DNA of 64,000 bases from Acetobacterium tundrae (lineage in GTDB: Bacteria > Bacillota > Clostridia > Eubacteriales > Eubacteriaceae). Position 1 is the first letter of the stretch. Each line of letters starts with the position of its first letter. Under the pieces are notes generated by a model. The model searched no databases and was not told where the DNA came from. It was given only the letters and a program-made list of their open reading frames with translations. Position numbers and translations under genes: made by a program. The DNA lies in contig NZ_RXYB01000008.1 of NCBI RefSeq assembly GCF_008086615.1, positions 62,001 to 126,000 of the forward strand. Reading direction: 5' to 3'. Below are positions 36,258 to 45,057 of the stretch, in pieces.

Positions 36258-36280
36258 AAAATCCTTTCTCTTATGGACAC

Positions 36281-37678
36281 TTAATATCCACTTTCAAACA
36301 CTGCTTTGAACGTCATGAAAAATATTTTCACATCAAACCATAATGTCCATTTTTCAATATACTCAATATCACATTGAATCCGTTTATGAATCGAGGTATC
36401 ACCACGCCAGCCGCTAACCTGTGCCCAACCTGTGATTCCCGGTCGGACATGATGCTTGATCATGTATTTCGGAATTTCATGTTGAAACTGGGTCACATAG
36501 TGCGGTCTTTCCGGCCTTGGCCCAACAATGCTCATATCCCCTTTTAAAACATTAAAAAACTGAGGCAGTTCGTCAATACTCGTTTTCCGGATAAATGACC
36601 CGAATTTTGTTTTTCTCGGATCATCCTCAATGGTCCATCCAATATCACCAGGAAGAGAAGCATTGCATCGCATCGATCTAAACTTATAAATCCAAAATTC
36701 TTTACGTCCCATTCCAACCCGTATCTGTTTATAAATAATCGGACCCGGCGAAGTCAGTTTTACAAGTATTGCCGTCACCAACATGATTGGCGAAATCAAA
36801 ATCAATATAATCAGCGAAAGAATGATATCTGTAATCCGTTTTATCCAATTGTTAAAGGGTTGATCCAATGGGATATAGCGCGTATTAATCAGCGGTATTC
36901 CATCCAGTTCATCAAAATACGCTTTCGTCCCTTGAATTAAATGAAAATAATCCGGTATAATCTGGGTTTTTATTCCCTGATACTCACAAATATCGATCAC
37001 TTCATCAATCCGTTTATAACTGGTATTCGGCAGCGCAATGATCACTTCATCCACCTGATATTCTTCAAGGATTTCATTCATTTCATGAGTCGTACCTAAA
37101 ATGGGAATCCCGTTTTTTTCCATTTTATGATAATAGTCATCAACATAACCGGTGATTTTATATCCAAGTTGTCGGTCCCCGATAATTTTCGTGGCAAAAG
37201 TCTGACCGATGCTTCCGGCTCCAACAATGATAATATACTTGATATTGAATCCCCGTTCACGGGCCATTCGTAAAATCTTTCTGATTAAGCCACGTTCAAT
37301 CATCATCAAAATGGTTGAGAACGCAAAAAACATTCCCAGCATGTATCGGGAAAAATGGATGTTCTTTCCGGTGAACAGGATCGCCATTACGATCGTGATG
37401 CCGATGATATTTGAAACAATTATTTCTCGGCACTCTTTATAAAATGGTTGTTTTCGATAGGGCTTATACAGTCCAAAAGCAGCAAATAAAATAAGATAAA
37501 GTGGTATGATAATTAACAACAGATCCAAATAAGCGCCAAGATCCATGGTGCGTACCCCATCATCAAAAAAAGGAGATACAAACCGAATATACCAAGCAAA
37601 CAATAGTGATACAGTCACGACGATGATATCAAACAATACCAGTATAAAATTAAAAAAGCGCTGATTACTTTTAATCAT
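36281..37678 (-). CDS. undecaprenyl-phosphate sugar phosphotransferase, WbaP/CpsE type
   Basis: A 465-aa polyprenyl glycosylphosphotransferase. Four or five N-terminal TMs, a Rossmann-like central domain (about residues 145-270, IIIVGAGSIGQTFA) and a C-terminal bacterial sugar-transferase domain with a further TM. Catalytic landmarks are IYKFRSMRCNA and SIDELPQFFNVLKGDMSIVGPRPERP. It transfers a hexose-1-phosphate, usually glucose or galactose, from UDP-sugar to undecaprenyl phosphate and so starts repeat-unit synthesis. GalU and GalE in this window would supply donors. Confidence 0.94.
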   Translation of the reverse strand: MIKSNQRFFNFILVLFDIIVVTVSLLFAWYIRFVSPFFDDGVRTMDLGAYLDLLLIIIPLYLILFAAFGLYKPYRKQPFYKECREIIVSNIIGITIVMAILFTGKNIHFSRYMLGMFFAFSTILMMIERGLIRKILRMARERGFNIKYIIIVGAGSIGQTFATKIIGDRQLGYKITGYVDDYYHKMEKNGIPILGTTHEMNEILEEYQVDEVIIALPNTSYKRIDEVIDICEYQGIKTQIIPDYFHLIQGTKAYFDELDGIPLINTRYIPLDQPFNNWIKRITDIILSLIILILISPIMLVTAILVKLTSPGPIIYKQIRVGMGRKEFWIYKFRSMRCNASLPGDIGWTIEDDPRKTKFGSFIRKTSIDELPQFFNVLKGDMSIVGPRPERPHYVTQFQHEIPKYMIKHHVRPGITGWAQVSGWRGDTSIHKRIQCDIEYIEKWTLWFDVKIFFMTFKAVFESGY

Positions 37679-37704
37679 TTTTGCATTTTCCCCTTATTAG
37701 TCTC

Positions 37705-38571
37705 TTATTTTCTTCGTTTATTTTTATATAAGGCTATCTTTTTCATCATTACCATGCCTGTGATCACGCACCACCGTGTAAATTTGCTATATTTATTTTG
37801 ATAATGTTTGTTATAAAAAATTCCCATAGAATCATAAAATGCTTCAATCACCTTAGGATTTCGCTTGCCAATACCACTGGCTTTTTTGTGATGAAAAATT
37901 CGAACCTCTGGATAATACATGATTTGGTAGCCCGCTTTTTTTATACGATAGCACCAATCTATATCTTCTCCATACATAAAATAATCCTCATCCAGCATAC
38001 CAACCTCATCAATCACTTTACGAGGAATCATCATAAAAGCTCCGACAATACAATCAATGGAGCTCGTTTTATTTTCATCTACGTAAGTAAGGTTATAGGC
38101 TCCGAAACGCACGTTATCCGGAAAAGACGTATCTAAATTCAAGCTGTGATAAATACCATTGGCGGGAGTAGGAAAACTCCGCTTGCAGGCTGCATCCAAT
38201 TTTCCTGACGGCAAAAGTATTTTACAGCCTAAAGCACCAATATGTTTATGATCTTTTATAAACTGAAGTGCTCCTTTTAATGTATTGAATTCCACGATTG
38301 TATCAGAATTCAGTAACAGAATATAATCGCCATCCGCGATTTTTATGCCCATATTATTTGCCTTGGAAAAGCCAAGATTTTCATGGTTTTTGATTGTCTT
38401 TACTTGCGGAAAAAGTTTTTCTATTGCTTCAATACTTCCATCATCAGAAGCATTATCCACAACAATTATTTCATAATCTAGCCCTTTTGTATTGCTTTTA
38501 ATAATTGAGTCGATACAATTTGATGTCATTTCCTGTGTTTTATAGTTAACAATGATAATTGATAAATCCAT
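37705..38571 (-). CDS. GT2-family glycosyltransferase, rhamnosyltransferase-like
   Basis: A 288-aa GT2 enzyme with IIIVNYKTQEMTSNCIDSI at the N-terminus, VVDNASDDGS, LLLNSDTIVE (acidic motif around residue 95) and EDYFMYGEDIDWCYRIKKAGY near the active-site base. This set is typical of WbbL/RfbF-like rhamnosyltransferases; with rmlDACB nearby, dTDP-rhamnose is a plausible donor. It has its own extended -10 promoter upstream (38615-38623). The C-terminus is basic and amphipathic. Confidence 0.87.
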   Translation of the reverse strand: MDLSIIIVNYKTQEMTSNCIDSIIKSNTKGLDYEIIVVDNASDDGSIEAIEKLFPQVKTIKNHENLGFSKANNMGIKIADGDYILLLNSDTIVEFNTLKGALQFIKDHKHIGALGCKILLPSGKLDAACKRSFPTPANGIYHSLNLDTSFPDNVRFGAYNLTYVDENKTSSIDCIVGAFMMIPRKVIDEVGMLDEDYFMYGEDIDWCYRIKKAGYQIMYYPEVRIFHHKKASGIGKRNPKVIEAFYDSMGIFYNKHYQNKYSKFTRWCVITGMVMMKKIALYKNKRRK

Positions 38572-38614
38572 TTCAAGCCTTTCTTATGCTATTTTTTCAT
38601 CCAAAAGACACTAT

Positions 38615-38623
38615 ATTATACCA
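38615..38623 (-). promoter_or_regulatory. internal extended -10 promoter
   Basis: On the reverse strand TGGTATAAT, a perfect extended -10, with only a weak -35. It lies in the 92-bp gap before the 288-aa GT2 gene and may boost the lower half of the glycan operon. Confidence 0.5.
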
Positions 38624-38663
38624 CGCACTTTTCAATTATGGAAGAAAAGAATGAATTTCAGAC

Positions 38664-39647
38664 CTATCTGCTTAGTTTATTCAAAATAAAGCGAAACACA
38701 TTAAAAATAAGTTGTATTTCAATTAAAAAATAATGACCTATATTTTTAGACTGTAACGGCACCTTTTTTATCTGTGAGCAGGTTTTTAGTCCTTCTTTAA
38801 TTCCAGCAGCATAGTCTTTTCCAAAACCCCGTTTTAAAAAAAGCATATATTTTATTGAAAACCCAACAACTAAAAAAGGGCTATTTATCAAAAGTTGAAT
38901 TAACGGCATGTTTTTATAAGCCATATAAATATTATTTCTTGCCGAAATTTTTACTTTGAAAGGACTATACTTTTTTCCCTTGGCGGTAGTAGCACTTCCA
39001 ATATGATAGCATACTGCACAAGGCTCATATTGATTTTGGTAACCAAAAATCAACCCTCGGTAAGAAATATCCACATCTTCCAGATAGGCAAAAAAAGCTT
39101 CATCAAATAAACCGATCTCATCCAAAATCGATCGGCGATATATGCCTGCTCCGGCACAGGTACTGAAAACCGATGTCTCTTTTTGATAAGACCCAATCCG
39201 TTTTCCGTCTCCGCGTTTATATGCCCAGCCAAAAATGTTATAAAAATCTCCTGTATCATCAAGCTTATTCCGTTCAAAATAACGAATCATTTTCGAACTA
39301 ACTGAAAATATTTTGGGATTTTTGTCAATATGTTCATATAAATATTTAACAAAATTGTGATCAACCACCACATCATTATTTAAAAGCAAACAGTATCTCC
39401 CACTGCTGGCCTTGATGCCTTCATTAACCGATTTGTCAAAACCTGAATTAGTGGTATTTTCTCTCAGCTTTACATCTTTGTATCCTTTAATAATATTGAT
39501 GCTGTCGTCACTGGAACAGTCATCAACAACAATGATTTCTATTTGGCCCCATTGATTGAAACTTTGATCGAGGATACTGTCAAGACAATTGGCAATATAG
39601 TTTTCTCCATTGAAATTCGGAATAATAACAGAAACATCACTCTTCAT
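38664..39647 (-). CDS. GT2-family glycosyltransferase
   Basis: A 327-aa GT2 enzyme: VSVIIPNFNGENYIANCLDSIL, VVDDCSSDDS, LLLNNDVVVD (around residue 92) and FFAYLEDVDISYRGLIFGY. The C-terminal third has hydrophobic helices (about 245-265) that could dock on the membrane. Similar in kind to rhamnosyltransferases of O-antigen loci. It is the first gene of the lower glycan operon, behind its own promoter at 39681-39709. Confidence 0.88.
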   Translation of the reverse strand: MKSDVSVIIPNFNGENYIANCLDSILDQSFNQWGQIEIIVVDDCSSDDSINIIKGYKDVKLRENTTNSGFDKSVNEGIKASSGRYCLLLNNDVVVDHNFVKYLYEHIDKNPKIFSVSSKMIRYFERNKLDDTGDFYNIFGWAYKRGDGKRIGSYQKETSVFSTCAGAGIYRRSILDEIGLFDEAFFAYLEDVDISYRGLIFGYQNQYEPCAVCYHIGSATTAKGKKYSPFKVKISARNNIYMAYKNMPLIQLLINSPFLVVGFSIKYMLFLKRGFGKDYAAGIKEGLKTCSQIKKVPLQSKNIGHYFLIEIQLIFNVFRFILNKLSR

Positions 39648-39680
39648 AAATACTTCCTTGTATGATAATAAATTCGCTTC

Positions 39681-39709
39681 ATTATAACACAGTATCGTGT
39701 TTTCTCTAA
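39681..39709 (-). promoter_or_regulatory. promoter of the lower glycan operon
   Basis: Reverse strand: TTAGAG (39704-39709), a 17-bp spacer and TATAAT (39681-39686), with TGT before the -10 (extended). It separates the hydrolase genes from the long transferase operon. Confidence 0.6.
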
Positions 39710-39737
39710 ATAATAAAGCGACTATTATCCGTGTCCT

Positions 39738-41975
39738 TTAATTGATATTATTATAGGGATTATGAAAATCAATCCATATTTCCGGATCAACGCAGGCATC
39801 GTCTGCATTAGCAATAGCTCCAAAATGGAGATGGGAGCCATAGGCATTATCGATATAATTTCCATTGGCATCGAAACCAGATCCGCCAACTGCTCCAATC
39901 TTCGTTCCTATTCCCACATTTTGGCCAACACTGACATTTATTTCCTGAAGATGTCCATAAAAGAAAGACACACTCTCTCCATAGCGGTCAGTCGTTCGAA
40001 TTCGAACATATCTACCATATCCCATAAAATAGCCCGCTTTTTCAACCGTTCCGTTGCAGACCGAATAGCAGTTAGCGTATCGATCGGCCGGTATGTCGAT
40101 CCCTTCATGAATGTCTCCCCACCTCGCTCCAAACCAATCGGTGGGATCATCCGGATTTGGCTGATACTGTGTATCCAAAGGATATGCAAAGTAGCCATAA
40201 ACCGTTGCCGTGTTTTGTTTAATCGTTCTGGAGGATTGCGCCGCCATAACAAAATTCCCGTTTTTATCAATAAGATAAGCATGGGTAATAAACGTATCAA
40301 CAATTTGATTGTATTTTTTTAAGTCCACCGTTGTTTCCCAGGTATGATTTCCAATATATGTTGTTTGTTCCCAACGGATATCATCCTGCCCATCGATATT
40401 GCTCCAAGTTGGAAGCATGACTCCGGATACTCCATTTTCATTGCTGACATTTTTTATTCTCATTTTAAATACATTGTTTAAGACGGCATTATCATACTCA
40501 AAAGTAGGCGTCGTTTTCTCCAAAGTGAATGAATTGTTCGAAAATGCGATATTTTCATCTCCGTTACCATACAGGTAAGCATGAATCAGATAAGGTCCTG
40601 TTTCAAAGCCATGATTTTCGATATCCACCACCGCACTATACTCACCATTGCTCCCTAATATTCCCTGAATCCACTGGATATCATCCTGCCCATTTCTTGT
40701 TGTCCATACCGGAAAAAGTACATAGCCAATTCCGGATTTGCCGCTACAGTTCTTTGTGCTGATGACAAATTTTGAAACATCCCGATCTGGCTGTATTTCT
40801 AATTCCAACGGTTCGGCCTGAAAAGGATTGTTTATGGTTTTCTCCGTTTGACTGATATATTTCAACTGTTGATTCTCTTTTACCACATAGGCATGCGTTA
40901 TAAATGTGTCATAACTGCTCCTGTAATTTTTGAGATTTATTGTTGCTTCCCATGTGTCGTTTCCCACATAGATCCCGCTTTCCCAGCGAATATCATCCTG
41001 GCCATTGCTTTGACTCCAGGTCGGAAACATGACCCCGCTGACACCTTCTGAACTGCTGACACCGGTAACCCTCACATTGTAGCTGTCATTACTCACTTCA
41101 CCGACACTGATATTTGCCGTAGGATCAGCCATTTTATAAGTATTAACACATGTTTTGATTACATCCCCCTGCAATCCGTAAATGTAGGTATGTACATTAT
41201 ATATGCCCGTTTCAAACCCATGATCCTTACTGTCGATGGTAACACTGTATTCGCCATTGCTTCCCAGCGTTCCCTGATACCACACCAGATCATTCTGTCC
41301 ATTTCTTTCGGTCCAGGTTGGAAACAACACACTGCCAATCCCATTTTTTCCTGCACAACCAAGCGTACTGACTGTAAATTGAGTTGTACTATCCGGATTC
41401 TGTGCGATATTCACAGCAACATCTCCGGCACTGATGCTGATGGTATTGTTTTCTGTTCTTACTTCTGAGCTGTCTTCTTTGACACTATCGCCTGTTGTTT
41501 CTGGAAGCTGTTTTTCAACAGCATGCGTATCCTCTTCATACTGTTCAGAACCAACCTTTTTATTTACCGCGGATGGGTCGTCTTCCGGTTCTTTCAAACT
41601 CGGTTTATTGATTATGATTTCTTCTCTTATCGGAACTTCTGCCTTTATTTCAATGGGTCGTTCCACTGCAGGTTCATATTCCTCCTGCGTTTTAATCTGC
41701 ACGAGCTGGTAGTCTCCGTCATCAACTTCTTTTATTTCAGCTCGACCATTTTCATCACTGATACAGGTTTCCAACACTTCTTTCTGCTCGTTTTGAATTT
41801 CAAAAACAGCATCTTTAATCGGCTGACCTTCTTCAGTTTTCACCAGAATAGCCAGCTTTGTTGTCCCGTTGTTTTCCTGTGCCGCAACATGCCATGGCAA
41901 GTATCCCGAAATCAAAATAAGTGCCAAACACAAAGCAAACCACTTCATTCCGAACTTCTCATGTATAATTTGCAT
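39738..41975 (-). CDS. secreted M23 peptidase with Cna-B-like domain and four GBS_Bsp-like repeats
   Basis: A 745-aa exported peptidoglycan peptidase. Signal peptide at about residues 1-33 (WFALCLALILISGYLPWHVAA); an SpaA/Cna-B-like domain (about 38-115); an acidic linker; four GBS_Bsp-like repeats (nucleotides about 41130-41420, 40830-41120, 40530-40790 and 40200-40520), each with a W-x5-GQ-DD-type core such as FPTWSQSNGQDD; and a C-terminal LytM domain with HEGID and HLHFG as zinc ligands. Start ATG 41975 places the signal at the N-terminus; the frame stays open upstream to 42029. It probably cuts peptide cross-links. It shares its repeats with the amidase upstream. Confidence 0.9.
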   Translation of the reverse strand: MQIIHEKFGMKWFALCLALILISGYLPWHVAAQENNGTTKLAILVKTEEGQPIKDAVFEIQNEQKEVLETCISDENGRAEIKEVDDGDYQLVQIKTQEEYEPAVERPIEIKAEVPIREEIIINKPSLKEPEDDPSAVNKKVGSEQYEEDTHAVEKQLPETTGDSVKEDSSEVRTENNTISISAGDVAVNIAQNPDSTTQFTVSTLGCAGKNGIGSVLFPTWTERNGQNDLVWYQGTLGSNGEYSVTIDSKDHGFETGIYNVHTYIYGLQGDVIKTCVNTYKMADPTANISVGEVSNDSYNVRVTGVSSSEGVSGVMFPTWSQSNGQDDIRWESGIYVGNDTWEATINLKNYRSSYDTFITHAYVVKENQQLKYISQTEKTINNPFQAEPLELEIQPDRDVSKFVISTKNCSGKSGIGYVLFPVWTTRNGQDDIQWIQGILGSNGEYSAVVDIENHGFETGPYLIHAYLYGNGDENIAFSNNSFTLEKTTPTFEYDNAVLNNVFKMRIKNVSNENGVSGVMLPTWSNIDGQDDIRWEQTTYIGNHTWETTVDLKKYNQIVDTFITHAYLIDKNGNFVMAAQSSRTIKQNTATVYGYFAYPLDTQYQPNPDDPTDWFGARWGDIHEGIDIPADRYANCYSVCNGTVEKAGYFMGYGRYVRIRTTDRYGESVSFFYGHLQEINVSVGQNVGIGTKIGAVGGSGFDANGNYIDNAYGSHLHFGAIANADDACVDPEIWIDFHNPYNNIN

Positions 41976-42132
41976 TATTCCCTCTTCTTCCTCAATTCTA
42001 TTTCTCATGTTCTCATTATTATAAACCATTGAATCGTTTATTTGTATCTATATCGACCAATTTATTATAATTATTAGTAACCAATCAAACCGACATAAAA
42101 AGCCTTACTTCCGGCAAAAATCTTCCACTAAA

Positions 42133-42162
42133 AAAACAGGATTGATTTTCAATCCTGTTTTT
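42133..42162 (-). terminator. terminator after the amidase gene
   Basis: AAACAGGATTGA and TCAATCCTGTTT with a short TTT-type loop; the reverse-strand RNA continues into TTTTTTT. It lies 6 nt after the amidase stop. Confidence 0.88.
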
Positions 42163-42167
42163 CAAAT

Positions 42168-44993
42168 CTAGAACTTATTCATGATCGCCTTGACTTTTCC
42201 AGCATAAGTCTTGTCCGCTGCCCACGTTCCTGCCAATTCTTCGACAGATAATGCTCTTAATCTTAGCTTATCATTCCATCTTGGATCAACTTTTGACTGA
42301 TTCAATGGCTCATCGCTGGCATAACATTTCAAATGCTGAACATGTCCTCGGATACCCATCTGTAGACCTGTACTGGTATTGCCGTAAGTTGCCGAAAAAT
42401 CGTAACCAGGCACGCCACCGGTTGCGCCTAACCCAGCAAAATTAAATTGACTGACCTTGACATCGCCGCCAAATTGAAGATTGCCGGTTTCCAACATCGC
42501 CTGTGCAAAAGCGACCTCTGCCCGAACCCCTTCTGCCTCACACTCTTGGATATACATATTAACAAAAGTTTCCAGATTAACACCAATATTCGTATAAATC
42601 TGTGGGTATGTGCATCCGGTTCCGTTATAATAGGCAATCAAATCAGCCGCAGTTACTGTGGTCGCTCCCATAATAGGTGTTTCCACATATCTCACACTCA
42701 CGGACGTATTTCCAAGGAATACATTTCGACCATCCGCTTCAACGCCGTAAACATGAATGGAGTATGTGCCGCTATCTCCATTATGATTCTTTGCATCAAT
42801 GGTTGCCTGATAGCTTCCATTACTTTGTTTGGTTGCCGTATACCAAACAATATCATCCTGTCCGCCATTGTCACTCCATGTCGGAACCAAAATACTTTGA
42901 ATTCCATTTGGAGCTGTAATGCCCTCGATATTAACGGTAATCATATTATCCGCAAACGAAGCCGTAATCTTACTTGCCGTCATCGGAGTTGTACTTATAT
43001 TAACACTGGTATCTCCCAAAAACGTCGTCAAATTTGATGTGTCAGTTCCATAGCAATGGATATAATAGGTTCCGCAATCGTAGTTATGATCTTTAATATC
43101 AATTGTTACGCTGTAGCTCCCATCACTTTGCTTCGTTGCTGAATACCACTTAATATCATCTTGTCCACCCAACTCACTCCAAACAGGTACACTGATGTTT
43201 TTAACCCCATTTGGTGAGGTGATGCCTTGAATTGTTGCCGTAATCTGGTTACCGCTTACGCTAGCTTTAATGCTGCTTGTTGACATTATTTCCGGAACTA
43301 TTTCACTGGTTGTCATTGCCTTTAAGAATGTATATTTTCCGGTATCGTCCACACCATAAATATGAATATTGTAAACCCCACTATCATAATTATGATCCTT
43401 GATATCGATCGTTAAACTATAGCTTCCATCACTTTGTTTGGTTGCTGTATACCATTTGATATCATCCTGTCCGTTAACATCACTCCATGTCGGCACATAA
43501 ATAGTCTGTAGGCCATTTGGCGCCGCCAGCCCACTTATACTTACGGTTATCTTATTACCAGATACACTATTGCTAACTGTGCTGGCGGTCATCGTCTGTA
43601 CGCTGCCGCTAACAGTAGCTGTTGTTGTTCCCAACAAAGTATAATTTCCACTACTATCCACGCCATAGCAATGAACATTGTATATTCCGCTATTGTAATT
43701 ATGATCTTTAATATCAACACTTAGATTATAGCTTCCATCACTTTGTTTGGTCGCTGTATACCATTTTAGATCATCCTGTCCACCGGTTTCACTCCATATT
43801 GGTACATAAATGGTCTTTACACCATATGGGGCTATAAGGCCTTTTATACTAACATTAATCTTATCCCCAGACACACTCGTTGTCAGACTGGCAGTCATGG
43901 ACTCTACCGCTACATCAACCGTCGTATGGCCAAGCATCGACACCTTACCATTAATATCTGTTGCATAGCAATGAACATTATAAACTCCCCCAACATTATT
44001 GTGCTCACTAATGTTTATGGTTGCCTGGTAACTTCCATCACTTTGTTTGGTTGCTGTATACCATATTAAATCATCCTGTCCATTAGCATCACTCCATACC
44101 GGGAACTGAATAGTTTTTACTGAGTCCGGTGTATTAATCCCGCTGACAGTTGCGGTAATCTGACTCCCGGATACCGTTGCTTTTACACTATCGGCTGTAA
44201 TAACAGTCGTACTTGTATCATTTCCAAACAACTGATTGACACTGACCAAAACCTGATCTGCCATCTTTTGCTGATTGCCGCCGTCGGCCATTGCCAAAGA
44301 TTCAGCATCGTTGGATACAAAACCCGCTTCAATTAGCACTGAAGGCATGCTGGTCTTTCTTGTGAAAGCGTCATCGCGTTCAACCACTTTGTTCCGACTG
44401 GGAACATAATCCAGACTTTCAAAATTCGTATTAAAAAGATTGGCCAATTCCTTGGACTTCAAAGCTATTGCACAAGGAGTTGAATCCAATGTTGCCGACG
44501 AGCCATCTGACCATAAACCGGTTACTTCATAAAGCCCATTGATATCAACGGACGGATGATAACTGCTCCAGTAGAACTCATAGCCGCTGGCTGTTGTGCC
44601 GCCTGAATTATGATGAACACTGATTAGTAAATCAGCACCCAGTTTATTGGCCGCATTAGCTATCTGTGTTGAATCATTCGTTGTCGTTGCAAGCAAAGTT
44701 GGCAAACCCATTGTGTTCTCGGGAATTTGATGACTCAGCATGGCATTATAACCGTTATTTCTCAAAGTCGTTACAATCTTAATCGCCAAAGCATTGTTAA
44801 GCCCAACTTCGGTAATGCCCGTTGTGCTGTTTACCGCACCGCTATCTGTTCCTACCTGATGTCCTGGATTGATAATGATTGTCTGTCCTGCCGCATCAGC
44901 TTTCGGACTGTAATATGAAAATGCTGTTAAAAACAGAAGTAATATAATTACCCCCATACTTACTAATCTTTTACTGCTTTTCGTACTTTCCAA
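42168..44993 (-). CDS. bifunctional autolysin: amidase, five GBS_Bsp-like repeats, GH73 glucosaminidase
   Basis: A 941-aa secreted enzyme. Signal peptide (about residues 1-35); amidase_3 domain (about 37-252) with zinc ligands in IIINPGHQ, GITEVGLNNAL and ISVHHNSGG and the catalytic Glu in VLIEAGFVSN; five GBS_Bsp-like repeats (about 265-775), each with a PVWSxxxGQDD-like core and a near-constant WYTATKQSDGSY stretch; and a C-terminal GH73 domain (about 785-941; catalytic Glu probably in FAQAMLETGN). It can cleave both the amide bond and the glycan strand. The start is TTG 44993 behind AAAGGAGG. The repeats may bind wall glycan. Confidence 0.92.
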   Translation of the reverse strand: MESTKSSKRLVSMGVIILLLFLTAFSYYSPKADAAGQTIIINPGHQVGTDSGAVNSTTGITEVGLNNALAIKIVTTLRNNGYNAMLSHQIPENTMGLPTLLATTTNDSTQIANAANKLGADLLISVHHNSGGTTASGYEFYWSSYHPSVDINGLYEVTGLWSDGSSATLDSTPCAIALKSKELANLFNTNFESLDYVPSRNKVVERDDAFTRKTSMPSVLIEAGFVSNDAESLAMADGGNQQKMADQVLVSVNQLFGNDTSTTVITADSVKATVSGSQITATVSGINTPDSVKTIQFPVWSDANGQDDLIWYTATKQSDGSYQATINISEHNNVGGVYNVHCYATDINGKVSMLGHTTVDVAVESMTASLTTSVSGDKINVSIKGLIAPYGVKTIYVPIWSETGGQDDLKWYTATKQSDGSYNLSVDIKDHNYNSGIYNVHCYGVDSSGNYTLLGTTTATVSGSVQTMTASTVSNSVSGNKITVSISGLAAPNGLQTIYVPTWSDVNGQDDIKWYTATKQSDGSYSLTIDIKDHNYDSGVYNIHIYGVDDTGKYTFLKAMTTSEIVPEIMSTSSIKASVSGNQITATIQGITSPNGVKNISVPVWSELGGQDDIKWYSATKQSDGSYSVTIDIKDHNYDCGTYYIHCYGTDTSNLTTFLGDTSVNISTTPMTASKITASFADNMITVNIEGITAPNGIQSILVPTWSDNGGQDDIVWYTATKQSNGSYQATIDAKNHNGDSGTYSIHVYGVEADGRNVFLGNTSVSVRYVETPIMGATTVTAADLIAYYNGTGCTYPQIYTNIGVNLETFVNMYIQECEAEGVRAEVAFAQAMLETGNLQFGGDVKVSQFNFAGLGATGGVPGYDFSATYGNTSTGLQMGIRGHVQHLKCYASDEPLNQSKVDPRWNDKLRLRALSVEELAGTWAADKTYAGKVKAIMNKF

Positions 44994-45008
44994 AATAATC
45001 CTCCTTTC

Positions 45009-45024
45009 TTCTATAATTATAGAA
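45009..45024. promoter_or_regulatory. 16-bp palindrome at the amidase promoter
   Basis: TTCTATAATTATAGAA is a perfect palindrome that reads TATAAT on both strands. It lies just 5' of the amidase ribosome site, so it may be the -10 box, an operator, or both. No clear -35 at standard spacing. Confidence 0.4.
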
Positions 45025-45057
45025 AATTTCTATATTTTACTTGTCACGATAATATCA

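Noticed and set aside
39762-40322. 186-aa forward-strand open frame inside the M23 peptidase gene
   Set aside because: Antisense to a well-supported catalytic domain with zinc ligands; no ribosome site or promoter.
42447-43037. 196-aa forward-strand open frame inside the autolysin gene
   Set aside because: It is antisense to a clearly functional repeat region, lacks a ribosome site and has no recognisable domain.
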